From: Bacteroidota bacterium
Lineage (GTDB): Bacteria; Bacteroidota; Ignavibacteria; UBA10030; UBA8401
Direction: 5' to 3'
NCBI GenBank assembly: GCA_030824295.1
Contig: JAVBYA010000503.1
Span: 1-20,522 of the forward strand
DNA: 20,522 bases
Every line of letters begins with the position of its first letter. Within the stretch, counting starts at the first letter, position 1. Below, piece after piece: positions 1-7,069 of this stretch. The notes under the pieces were generated by a model, which did not search any database, was not told where the DNA came from, and saw only the letters and a program-made list of their open reading frames with translations. Both the position numbers and the translations under genes were made by a program.

Positions 1-436
1 AACTCATCTTATCCGCGCCGACCACCAGGACCTTTTTATAGGCCCCGGTCTCCACCAGCTGTGTTCCGACCGACAACGCGTACACGAAACCGGAGCAGGC
101 GGCGGAGATATCGAATCCCCACGCCTTCTTTGCGCCGATCTTCTCCTGCAGCACGCATGCCGTCGCGGGAAAGAACATATCCGGAGTGACGGTAGCAACA
201 ATGATCACATCGATCTCATCGGCAGTGATGCCGCGATTCTTCAGCACCATCTGTACGGCGGGCACGGCGAGATCGGAGGTGGCACCTCCTTCCGCCACAC
301 GGCGTTCGCTGATGCCGGTGCGCGTACGGATCCATTCATCATTCGTATCGACCATCTTTTCAAGGTCGAAGTTCGTCAGTATCTTTTCCGGAACGTAGTG
401 TCCGACGGCGGTGATCGCAGCTCGTAATTTGTTCAT
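1..436 (-). CDS. fabH: Beta-ketoacyl-ACP synthase III (FabH), C-terminus cut by window edge
   Basis: FabH condenses acetyl-CoA (or another acyl-CoA primer) with malonyl-ACP to start type II fatty acid synthesis in the cytoplasm. Reading the minus strand from ATG at 436 gives 145 residues beginning MNKLRAAITAVGHYVPEKIL. The family landmarks are the early DEWIRTRTGI(S)ERR segment (about residues 33-46), which contributes to CoA binding, and the active-site cysteine in ISAACSGF (Cys114). The His and Asn of the triad lie beyond base 1. The start ATG overlaps the plsX stop in an ATGA junction, so translation is probably coupled to plsX. The order plsX-fabH is the classic fatty-acid cluster order. 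Identity is secure; only the 5' half of the gene is visible. Confidence 0.95.
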   Translation of the reverse strand, partial: MNKLRAAITAVGHYVPEKILTNFDLEKMVDTNDEWIRTRTGISERRVAEGGATSDLAVPAVQMVLKNRGITADEIDVIIVATVTPDMFFPATACVLQEKIGAKKAWGFDISAACSGFVYALSVGTQLVETGAYKKVLVVGADKMS

Positions 437-1455
437 TGTCCCCGTAATTTCTCTTGAATGTGTTGGTTGATCTTGTATTCCACGACCTCTTCGGCGCGGA
501 AGAGCATGTTCTTGATCGCTTTCGGCGGCGACCCGCCGTGGCCGATGATGGTCACGCCGTTCACTCCCAGCAGCGGTATCCCCCCATGCTCAGTGTAATC
601 CATATCCTTGAAGATCTCCCGCAGCGAACCGCGCAGGAGGCCGATCATCAGTTTGTTCAGGATACTCTTATCGGCGAATTTTTTGAACTGGAATTTCAGG
701 TATCCCGGGATGCTCTCGGCGAATTTCAGCAGCACGTTGCCGACGAACCCGTCGCACACCACTACATCCACATGTCCTTTCAGGATGTCCCGGCCTTCCA
801 CATTGCCGGTGAAGTTCATCGTCCCTTTGCGCTCGGAGATGTACTTGAACGTCTCCTTCGCCAACTCGTTCCCTTTGGTCTCTTCCTCGCCGATGTTCAG
901 GAGTCCCACGCGGGGATTCTTCTTCTTGAACATGTACTCGGAGTAGATGGACCCCATCACGCCGAACTCGTACAGGAACTGCGGGCGGCAGTCGGAGACG
1001 GCGCCGGCATCCACGATGAGGGTCGGCCCCTGTTCACTCGGGAAGATGGCCGCCACAGTAGGACGGCTGACGCCCGGGATGCGGCCGAGAATGAGTGTGG
1101 AGGCAGCGGTGACGGCTCCCGTATTTCCGGGAGAGACGAACGCATCGACCGCACCCTCTTTGTGCATGGTGATGCCTTTCACGAGCGAGGAGTTCGGTTT
1201 CGTCTTGATGGAGGTGACCGGTGAGTCGTGCATGTCGATCACGTCGGGAGCGTGGACAATGGAAAGCTCCAGTCCCTTCGCATCGAGTTTCTGCAGCTCC
1301 GCCTGGATACGCGGCTCATCGCCGACGAGCACCACATGGAAACGGTTGTTGCACTGGCGCAGACATTCCACGGCGCCTTGCACTTCGTTGGCGGGAGCAA
1401 AATCGCCCCCCATCGCATCGAGTGCAATACGAAGCTTCTGTGCGGATTGGCTCAC
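433..1455 (-). CDS. plsX: Phosphate acyltransferase PlsX
   Basis: PlsX converts acyl-ACP and phosphate to acyl-phosphate, the acyl donor for PlsY in the first step of phosphatidic acid synthesis; it is a peripheral membrane enzyme. The 340-residue product is full length for the family. Landmarks are LRIALDAMGGDFAP at the N-terminus, VSPGNTGA near residue 109 and GVTIIGHGGSPPKAI towards the C-terminus. The start is GTG at 1455: no ATG lies between it and the conserved LRIALDAMGGD, and no strong Shine-Dalgarno is visible. Upstream, at 1488-1521, sits an intrinsic terminator that follows rpmF, so plsX depends on read-through or on a promoter inside rpmF. The stop overlaps the fabH start (ATGA). 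Identity is secure; the start is moderately certain. Confidence 0.96.
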   Translation of the reverse strand: MSQSAQKLRIALDAMGGDFAPANEVQGAVECLRQCNNRFHVVLVGDEPRIQAELQKLDAKGLELSIVHAPDVIDMHDSPVTSIKTKPNSSLVKGITMHKEGAVDAFVSPGNTGAVTAASTLILGRIPGVSRPTVAAIFPSEQGPTLIVDAGAVSDCRPQFLYEFGVMGSIYSEYMFKKKNPRVGLLNIGEEETKGNELAKETFKYISERKGTMNFTGNVEGRDILKGHVDVVVCDGFVGNVLLKFAESIPGYLKFQFKKFADKSILNKLMIGLLRGSLREIFKDMDYTEHGGIPLLGVNGVTIIGHGGSPPKAIKNMLFRAEEVVEYKINQHIQEKLRGQ

Positions 1456-1487
1456 AGCGGTCGCAGGGTTAGTGAATGGTGGTGTAC

Positions 1488-1521
1488 AAAAAAGCCACTG
1501 CGAAACGCTTCGTCAGTGGCT
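1488..1521 (-). terminator. Intrinsic terminator after rpmF, before plsX
   Basis: The arms AGCCACTG (1493-1500) and CAGTGGCT (1514-1521) are perfect complements. A short inner CGA/TCG pairing shortens the loop. On the minus strand the hairpin is followed by six T (1493-1488). It begins 20 nt past the rpmF stop and ends 33 nt before the plsX GTG. It would reduce plsX-fabH expression relative to L32. Confidence 0.82.
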
Positions 1522-1540
1522 ATGATTGCTGCAGGCATTC

Positions 1541-1732
1541 TTACGCTTGCTTCTTTTCTTTGATCACGCGGCCTTTGTACATCAGCTTTCCTTCCGATGT
1601 CCAAACGGCACGGTGGCTCAGGTGGGCCTCGCCGGACGTCTTATCGATCGACACGGTCGGTGCTTCCGCTTTGTAATGGGTGCGGCGTTTGCGTCCGCGG
1701 GTCTTGGAATGGCGGCGTTTAGGATTTGGCAT
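1541..1732 (-). CDS. rpmF: 50S ribosomal protein L32, cysteine-free (zinc-independent) form
   Basis: The 63-residue product begins MPNPKRRHSKTRGRKRRTHY, the diagnostic basic N-terminus of bL32, and ends with a lysine-rich tail. The C-terminal half, GEAHLSHRAVWTSEGKLMYK, lacks the four cysteines that bind zinc in the C+ form. From memory, Bacteroidota L32 proteins share this cysteine-free HLxHRAxW...EGKLxYxG pattern, so it is probably the normal form here rather than a zinc-starvation paralogue. A weak AAGGGA Shine-Dalgarno lies about 9 nt before the ATG. DUF177/YceD ends 29 nt upstream, the standard yceD-rpmF pairing, and both are probably transcribed from the promoter at 2314-2342. A strong terminator follows. 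Confidence 0.96.
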   Translation of the reverse strand: MPNPKRRHSKTRGRKRRTHYKAEAPTVSIDKTSGEAHLSHRAVWTSEGKLMYKGRVIKEKKQA

Positions 1733-1761
1733 TGCTTCGTTCCCTTCGAGATAAAGATATG

Positions 1762-2235
1762 TTAGTTTTTTTCAGTCTGTTTCAACAATTTCAGCCGTTC
1801 CCAGCGCGGGTCGGTCTCCGGTTCCGCAGAGCGGACATGTTCCGGCAGTTCACAATTCTTTTTGCAGAGCAGCTTCACCGGAACGGCAAGCTGCAGGTAC
1901 TCTCTGACGGACTGCGTCAGGTCGATGATGTTGTCTTCCCTTCCCAACAGGTGGAAGTCATCGTCCTCTTCCCGTTCTTCTGCATTCTCCCACGAATAGA
2001 CCGCCGTATAATGGGTGGTAATGTCGTCGGAAAACTCGTCAGCACACCGGTCACAGATAAAAACGCCCTTGACAGAAGCATTGACCGTTGCCAGGATCTG
2101 GTGAATGCTCTTCTCAAGGGTGATATTCGCTGTGACTTCTCCGGCGAAATACGATTCCATCCCCATCTCACCCGCAGGTTCCGTCAGGACGTACTGGTGA
2201 GACCCCTCTGAAAGCCCGGAAATATTGATCTTCAT
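1762..2235 (-). CDS. DUF177 (YceD-like) protein, large-subunit ribosome/23S rRNA factor
   Basis: The 157-residue protein has the DUF177 layout: an N-terminal beta-rich part with a GEV.ANITLEKS segment, the metal-binding-like CDRC at Cys61/Cys64, a second pair Cys124/Cys128 in LLCKKNC, and the terminal motif DPRWERLKLL. In E. coli and plants, YceD/DUF177 proteins are needed for normal 23S rRNA accumulation. Genetic linkage to rpmF is nearly universal and is present here (29-nt gap). The start ATG is supported by a GGAG Shine-Dalgarno 8 nt upstream. It is the first gene of the cluster and sits behind the promoter at 2314-2342. Family assignment is strong; the biochemical role is inferred from homologues. 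Confidence 0.92.
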   Translation of the reverse strand: MKINISGLSEGSHQYVLTEPAGEMGMESYFAGEVTANITLEKSIHQILATVNASVKGVFICDRCADEFSDDITTHYTAVYSWENAEEREEDDDFHLLGREDNIIDLTQSVREYLQLAVPVKLLCKKNCELPEHVRSAEPETDPRWERLKLLKQTEKN

Positions 2236-2293
2236 ACTTTTTCTCCGGCTTCTTTCAGAGAGAATTGCCGTTTTTCTTCAAAATTTCAAAGAA

Positions 2294-2321
2294 TTTGGAA
2301 AAAAGGTAGAACAAATATAGA
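2294..2321 (+). promoter_or_regulatory. Possible divergent promoter for the glycosyltransferase
   Basis: On the plus strand, TTTGGA (2294-2299), 16 nt, TATAGA (2316-2321). Its -10 overlaps that of the minus-strand DUF177 promoter, so the two would compete for polymerase. The hexamers are weak matches, so this is only a candidate. Confidence 0.3.
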
Positions 2322-2342
2322 AAGATTGAGGGAGAGAGTCAA
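2314..2342 (-). promoter_or_regulatory. Sigma-70-type promoter for DUF177-rpmF
   Basis: On the minus strand, TTGACT (2342-2337), a 17-nt spacer, then TATATT (2319-2314). The next two bases are TG, so the -10 also reads TATATTTG and matches the Bacteroidia TAnnTTTG box. The predicted start near 2307 leaves about 70 nt of leader before the ATG at 2235. The same two hexamers with the same spacing recur before the Crp/Fnr gene. Confidence 0.8.
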
Positions 2343-2385
2343 GAAATTGGTGCTGTAGGGTACCGTACTTTTCCTCTGAACCTGG

Positions 2386-3726
2386 ATGGCGGAACAGCGG
2401 CGTGTTCATTGGATTCTCAGCATTGTTTCCCCATATTTCATCCATTCTTGGGTCATTATGGAACGATCACCATACGCAATCCTGCTCGTGCTGCTTGTAG
2501 CCGTGATGCTCCGGCTGGGGAATATCTCCGGTTCGGGGCATACGCTGACGTCCGATGAGCTGGACTATCTGCAGCTGGCGGAACAACTTCGGAACGGCCA
2601 AACGTATGCGACGCAGGACGGACCGACCGCGTACCGTCCGCCCGCGTACCCATTCTTTGTGGCAGGACTGCTGACCCTCGTTTCTTCCCTGACATTCGTC
2701 TTTGTCATACAGATTCTGCTGGAGCTCCTTATCTGTATCTTATTGTACAAGATCGGGACTTCCATTGCCGGAAGCAGCGTCGGATTCACGGCGATGGGGG
2801 TCTGGGCGCTCTTTCCTTCCTCCGTGATCATGCCGGGACTGATGATGAGCGAAACGCTCTTCACTGCGGTGCTGACCGGGATGCTGATGCTGCACATTTC
2901 AGAGCGTCGCCGTCCGCTTCTGCTGGGGGCGCTGCTTGGCATCAGCATCCTGCTGAAACCGCAGATGATGCTGATCGGCGGAGTGTATGGTGTTCGGATA
3001 GCAATACAGCATCGGTGGAAGGATGCCGTGATGATCGCCGGGATGGCGGGAGTGCTCATCACTCCCTGGATCGTACGGAATGCGGCAGTGATGGATGCCG
3101 CTGTGCTCACGACGAACGGCGGGATCAATTTCTGGATCGGGAACAATCCCGAAGCGAACGGCGGTTACCATGTGCCGTCCGCGCCGCTGCTGGATTCCGG
3201 AGCGACGGAAAAGGAAGTGAACAACGAAGGATACCGGCAGGGACTCTCGTTCATACTGAACGAACCGGCAGCGAGCGTAGTGCTGACGGGAAAGAAACTG
3301 GCGTACCTCTGGTCCTCACAGATGTATCTGCTTTTGACCGCTGACGATGGCATCAACATGGAACGGCCGTACCGTGAACAGCTGCGGGAGATCCCATTCC
3401 GTTCCGCATTGTCTGTGGACATTCCGTACCTCTTGCTGGTGTTGTTCGGTCTGGCGGGATTGTTCCTGCTGCCGGAAGGGAAGCCGGTGTTCACGTCGGC
3501 CGCGATCGGGTTGACGGTACTCTGGTGCATCGTGCATGCACTGTACTTCGGCGCTGCCCGGTTCGTCTATCCCATCCTGCCGATGCTGGCGGTGACAGCG
3601 GCGATCGGTGTGCAGGAGCGTCACCGCATCATTACGCTGCCGCTGCGCAGCCGCCTGATCCTCTCCGTCATCGCCGCACTGTTCCTTCTGCTGTTCGTGC
3701 TGCAGTACGTGCTGATCTACCGCTGA
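2386..3726 (+). CDS. GT-C (family 39/ArnT-like) membrane glycosyltransferase
   Basis: The protein has up to 446 residues and many hydrophobic segments. It matches the GT-C polytopic transferases that use polyprenyl-phosphate-linked sugars on the outer face of the inner membrane. Visible family features are the acidic first-loop motif TSDELDYLQLAEQLRNG (the likely catalytic Asp/Glu), the following YRPPAYPFF, the mid-protein TPWIVRN and TTNGGINFWIGNNPEANGGY, and the late ARFVYPILPML. Acceptor and sugar cannot be read from sequence. ATG at 2386 is the longest start; ATG at 2458 (MERSPYAILL) begins directly at the first membrane helix and is equally plausible, since neither has a good Shine-Dalgarno. 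It is the only plus-strand gene, divergent from DUF177-rpmF and convergent with the PUR gene. Confidence 0.85.
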   Translation: MAEQRRVHWILSIVSPYFIHSWVIMERSPYAILLVLLVAVMLRLGNISGSGHTLTSDELDYLQLAEQLRNGQTYATQDGPTAYRPPAYPFFVAGLLTLVSSLTFVFVIQILLELLICILLYKIGTSIAGSSVGFTAMGVWALFPSSVIMPGLMMSETLFTAVLTGMLMLHISERRRPLLLGALLGISILLKPQMMLIGGVYGVRIAIQHRWKDAVMIAGMAGVLITPWIVRNAAVMDAAVLTTNGGINFWIGNNPEANGGYHVPSAPLLDSGATEKEVNNEGYRQGLSFILNEPAASVVLTGKKLAYLWSSQMYLLLTADDGINMERPYREQLREIPFRSALSVDIPYLLLVLFGLAGLFLLPEGKPVFTSAAIGLTVLWCIVHALYFGAARFVYPILPMLAVTAAIGVQERHRIITLPLRSRLILSVIAALFLLLFVLQYVLIYR

Positions 3727-3740
3727 TGATTTAAAACAGC

Positions 3741-3764
3741 GACGCTCTCCGTTGGGAGAGCGTC
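3741..3764. terminator. Hairpin between convergent genes, likely bidirectional terminator
   Basis: Perfect 10-bp arms GACGCTCTCC (3741-3750) and GGAGAGCGTC (3755-3764) enclose GTTG. It lies 14 nt after the glycosyltransferase stop and 30 nt after the convergent PUR-gene stop. The T-tract is poor on the plus side and modest on the minus side (GTTTTAAAT), so efficiency is uncertain. Confidence 0.65.
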
Positions 3765-3793
3765 TGTGTGCGTGGGGTATTCCGTTCCGGAGG

Positions 3794-4123
3794 TTACGCT
3801 TGTTCCACTTCTGCTTCCGCGACCGGTGCTTCTTCCGCTGCTGCGGTGACCGGTATCCCCTGCTTACCCAGCTCGTCATGGACAAAATCGACAGCCTCTG
3901 CCAGTGCGTCAGCGAACTTCTCGAAGTCCTCTTTGTACAGGAAGATCTTGTGCTTCTTGAACTCATCCTCCGAGATCTTCTTGCTCTCCGTGATGGTGAT
4001 GTAGAAATCCTTCTCGGACTTCGTCGCCTTCACATCGAAGAAATACGTCCGCTTCCCCGCCCGAACGCGTCTGCTGAACACTTCTTCTTTCTTTTCCGTC
4101 GATTGTGTAGTAGAAGTTTCCAA
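3794..4123 (-). CDS. PUR-alpha-like DUF3276 nucleic-acid-binding protein
   Basis: This small protein (about 109 residues) consists of one PUR domain (about residues 12-80) with the pattern EEVFSRRVRAGKRTYFFDVK...DFYITITESKK...KHKIFLYKEDFEKF, followed by an Ala/Glu-rich acidic tail. DUF3276/PUR proteins are typical of Bacteroidota and spirochaetes; the Borrelia homologue BpuR binds DNA and RNA. The chosen start is TTG at 4123 because AGGAGGGG (4137-4130) lies exactly 6 nt upstream, the best ribosome-binding site in the window. The ATG at 4204 would add 27 non-conserved residues and run through a hairpin. It sits 108 nt downstream of the PorZ-like gene, so transcription may be shared or separate. 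Family is secure; cellular targets are unknown. Confidence 0.88.
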   Translation of the reverse strand: METSTTQSTEKKEEVFSRRVRAGKRTYFFDVKATKSEKDFYITITESKKISEDEFKKHKIFLYKEDFEKFADALAEAVDFVHDELGKQGIPVTAAAEEAPVAEAEVEQA

Positions 4124-4129
4124 AATCTG

Positions 4130-4137
4130 CCCCTCCT
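4130..4137 (-). promoter_or_regulatory. Strong Shine-Dalgarno deciding a TTG start
   Basis: AGGAGGGG on the minus strand is followed after 6 nt by TTG (4123-4121), in frame with the PUR domain. No comparable site precedes the upstream ATG at 4204. Most other genes here have weak or no Shine-Dalgarno, so this one stands out. Confidence 0.8.
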
Positions 4138-4152
4138 GTATTGTTGAATAGT

Positions 4153-4174
4153 AAAATGTGCAGCGCTTCTGCAC
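4153..4174 (-). other. Small hairpin in the leader of the PUR gene
   Basis: GTGCAG (4158-4163) and CTGCAC (4169-4174) pair around a 5-nt loop. On the minus strand ATTTTAC follows. It could be a weak terminator for the PorZ-like transcript or a leader structure; the T-run is too short to decide. Confidence 0.35.
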
Positions 4175-4231
4175 GTTGGTGATTCTTTGCTGCCGGCCGC
4201 GCACTCCGTTGCACGGCCCGGTGTGGAACGA

Positions 4232-6502
4232 TCATTTCTTGATCACGGCGACCTTGGCCAGCGCAACCTGGTCCCCGGTGGCCGTATGTGCGGCGATGAT
4301 ATAGACGCCGGTTCCGACCTCCCTGCCTTCCCCGTCCCGGCAATCCCAGAACGCCCGTCCGCCCCCCTGCGCAGGGAACTGTCTGACGACCCTGCCGCTC
4401 AGGTCGAGTACTTTCACGGTGCAGTCCGCCACCAGTCCCCGGATCTCCACGGAACGGTGGTTGGGAAGATAAACCGGATTTGGTGAAAGTTCAATCGTTG
4501 AGAAGCTGTTTTTCGCGGTGACGGCGGCTATTTCCAGACTGGAAAGACCTTTTTCCGTACCGATATAGACGATCCCGTTGATCCCGTCGATAGCGATGGA
4601 GAATATGTTATTATCCACCAGTTTCCCGCCGGTATTCTCCACGGAGAAATGCTGCAGCTGCTGCACACCGTCCGGCGCGATGACGAACACGCCGCGCGAG
4701 GTGCCGACCCATTTGTTATTGAGCGGGTCGACGGCGATGCAGTTGATGAAGAGGTCACGCACGGAGAAATCGAAGACTTTGGAGATGCGCTGGACGGGAT
4801 TGAGCGGTTCGTTGATGATGGTGATGCCGACGCCGGTGCCGAGCCAGATATCACCCTGCTGATCGAGCGCGATGGCCTGCACACGGTCATCGGTCATTCC
4901 GTCGCTCTCGGTGATCGTCCCCCAGGTATTGGAGAAGCGCTGGGGATTGTAGTACGCTACCACCGGCGATTCCTGACGGCTGATGAGCGAGTTGGTGAAC
5001 CATTTGGTATTGTTCCGGTCGATGACGATCTCATACATGAACGCATTGTCCATCGGAACGGGAAGTCCGGGATAGACCTCCCACGAAGAATCGGGACGCA
5101 TCTTCCATAACGTTTTGGAGCGGTCAATGGTGAACACGCCGGCGAGCCACACATTGCCGGAATCATCCATGGCGGCTTTGGAGGGGACGGAGTACGAAGG
5201 AATGCCGCCGCTTCCGGTACGGATCACGCCGGTGAATCCGGGATAGGTGTAATCAAAGCGGCGCACGACGGTCCCTGCATCATTGACAAGCACTGCGCCT
5301 TCTCCCCAGGTGCTGACCCATTTGGAATTGTTCGGACCGACGGCGACCGCATAACAGTCGTTCGTCAGAAGCAGCGGTGTATTCGCGGTCGTGTAATTGG
5401 TCCAACGGTTCCGATCGAACCGGTAGAATCCCCATCCGCCGGTGTGGCCGCCGGAAGCGGACCAGAGGTCCCCCTTCTGATCCACCACCATCTTATAGAA
5501 CGAATTGGAATTCGGTCCGTTCGGTGCGTACAGTTCCCACACCAACGCGCCGTTCATCGCACCGATTCCCTTGTCCGTAATACCGAGGACGACCGAACCG
5601 GACGCTGTGATGGTTCCGCCGGTCACCGTTCCGGGAATGGATGCGGAGAGCGAACTGAAATTTGCGGGGGACGCCGGGATCATGTTCAGATCGGTGCCCT
5701 GGGTGTAGACGAGTCCCGTATCGGTCGGCACGATGATGCGGACGGCGGCGGTGATGTTGTTCACCGTCCCCCAGCTGTTGCTCTGCAGGCGGTAGAGTCC
5801 GGTGGCGGAAGAGACGTAGAGCGAACCGTTGAACTCTGCGAAGGCATTCGCGGAGAGACCAACGGTCTGATCGACGGTCCAGGAGGACGGATCGGCAAGA
5901 TTCACCGCACCTGTTTTGGAAGCGATGATGCCGCTGTTGGTCGCCAGAAAGATGCGTCCCTGGAACCGATGGACGGCGGCAACGACCGGCTGCGACACAC
6001 CGGAACCGAATCCGGTGAAGGTGTCGATGAACTCGAAACGGGAGACGGAGAAAAGAACGACCCCAAAACCGGTGCCGATGAAGAGCGTGTCGCCGCGCAG
6101 ATGGAACGCTGTGATCTTCTTATTGGTCTTCTCGGAGAGTGCGATGTCGGTGATGGAGCGCCACTGACGCTTTGCGGGATCGTACAGGTCCACATTGCCG
6201 GACTGTTGGCCGATCCAGATGCGGCCGGAAGGATCGACGGCGATGGCGGTTGCATCGTTCGTGGTGAGACCGTCCGAATTGAGGAGTTTCAGATAGGTGG
6301 AATCGGAAGGATCGAACCGGAACACACCGCCGGAAGTGGCGGCCCAGACGGTATTGCCGTGGGAGGCAACTGCACGGACCGATTTCATGTCCGTATAATT
6401 CTTCCAGTCGCCGATACCGGCGAACGCAGGGATCTGACACCAGAGGAGGAGAACAACAAACAACGGCAAACGACGCTTCATTCCAACGATTCCAGCACGC
6501 AT
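4232..6502 (-). CDS. PorZ-like two-propeller protein with type IX secretion sorting domain
   Basis: The 756-residue protein has a signal peptide (hydrophobic core about residues 12-24, likely cleavage after AFA at 28). It carries many two-component-regulator-propeller motifs of the W-x-G-T-x-x-G type (for example RIWIGQQSGNVDLYD, DIWLGTGVGI, NKWVGTSRGVFVI, IVYIGTEKGLSSLE). A C-terminal type IX sorting domain of about 88 residues starts at LSPNPVY and includes VKVLDLSGRVVR and GVYII. The N-terminal part (GDWKNYTDMKSVRAVA, SGGVFRFD, TGFGVVLF) follows the Porphyromonas PorZ pattern, and the length is close to PorZ (about 776). PorZ is a surface component of the T9SS attachment complex. The start ATG has AAGGGG 6 nt upstream. 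A generic T9SS-exported propeller protein remains possible; the exact PorZ role is inference. Confidence 0.82.
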   Translation of the reverse strand: MRAGIVGMKRRLPLFVVLLLWCQIPAFAGIGDWKNYTDMKSVRAVASHGNTVWAATSGGVFRFDPSDSTYLKLLNSDGLTTNDATAIAVDPSGRIWIGQQSGNVDLYDPAKRQWRSITDIALSEKTNKKITAFHLRGDTLFIGTGFGVVLFSVSRFEFIDTFTGFGSGVSQPVVAAVHRFQGRIFLATNSGIIASKTGAVNLADPSSWTVDQTVGLSANAFAEFNGSLYVSSATGLYRLQSNSWGTVNNITAAVRIIVPTDTGLVYTQGTDLNMIPASPANFSSLSASIPGTVTGGTITASGSVVLGITDKGIGAMNGALVWELYAPNGPNSNSFYKMVVDQKGDLWSASGGHTGGWGFYRFDRNRWTNYTTANTPLLLTNDCYAVAVGPNNSKWVSTWGEGAVLVNDAGTVVRRFDYTYPGFTGVIRTGSGGIPSYSVPSKAAMDDSGNVWLAGVFTIDRSKTLWKMRPDSSWEVYPGLPVPMDNAFMYEIVIDRNNTKWFTNSLISRQESPVVAYYNPQRFSNTWGTITESDGMTDDRVQAIALDQQGDIWLGTGVGITIINEPLNPVQRISKVFDFSVRDLFINCIAVDPLNNKWVGTSRGVFVIAPDGVQQLQHFSVENTGGKLVDNNIFSIAIDGINGIVYIGTEKGLSSLEIAAVTAKNSFSTIELSPNPVYLPNHRSVEIRGLVADCTVKVLDLSGRVVRQFPAQGGGRAFWDCRDGEGREVGTGVYIIAAHTATGDQVALAKVAVIKK

Positions 6503-6569
6503 ACGGAGCCCCTTTCATTCCGATTGATAGAAGAGGGTAGCAATGAGAGGGTCCGTCGTTTCCTTGTGA

Positions 6570-7049
6570 TTAGAGAATTGATTGAGAGAACAGGTTCGAC
6601 ATCTCGACGGCGCCGAGCGCCGTATCGTATCCTTTGTTGCCGACGCTGCCGCCGGCCCGTTCCATGGCCTGCTCGAATGTATCGGTAGTGAGCACGCCGA
6701 AGAGTACGGGGAGTCCCCGTTCGTACGACACACGCCCGATACCGCGCGCGCATTCCTGGCAGATGTAATCGAAATGCGGCGTTTCGCCGCGGATCACGGC
6801 ACCGAGGCAGAGTACCGCGTCGTACTTCTTCTGCCGGGTGATGTGCGATGCGACCTGCGGCAGCTCGTACGCGCCGGGACAACGGAAGACATCCACCTCC
6901 GGAGCGCCGTGCTTGGTGAAGCACTGCAGCGCGCCGTCCAGGAGCTTCTGCGTTACGGTCGAATTGAATGTGCTGACAACGATCGCGAACTTCTTGCCTT
7001 CTGCACTGACGCCGCCTTCATACACGCGGGGGGAACGTTCGGTAGCCAT
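6570..7049 (-). CDS. ribH: 6,7-dimethyl-8-ribityllumazine synthase
   Basis: Lumazine synthase condenses 5-amino-6-ribitylaminouracil with dihydroxybutanone phosphate in the penultimate step of riboflavin synthesis. The sequence has all family landmarks: FAIVVSTFNSTVT (substrate Phe/Asn), RCPGAYELPQVA, CLGAVIRGETPHFDYIC with the catalytic histidine, and GVLTTDTFEQAMERAGGSVGNKGYD with the phosphate-binding arginine. ATG at 7049 gives 159 residues, the usual length. A TTG at 7064 would add five residues and has AGAGG very close to it, so the start is not fully settled. The gene begins 20 nt after the PHP gene and is probably cotranscribed with it. No other rib gene is in the window. Confidence 0.95.
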   Translation of the reverse strand: MATERSPRVYEGGVSAEGKKFAIVVSTFNSTVTQKLLDGALQCFTKHGAPEVDVFRCPGAYELPQVASHITRQKKYDAVLCLGAVIRGETPHFDYICQECARGIGRVSYERGLPVLFGVLTTDTFEQAMERAGGSVGNKGYDTALGAVEMSNLFSQSIL

Positions 7050-7069
7050 GTTCTGCAGGATCAACGCCT

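Noticed and set aside
5444..6688. 414-codon plus-strand ORF
   Set aside because: Antisense to the PorZ-like gene and the end of ribH; composition is Gly/Asp/Arg-rich without domain features.
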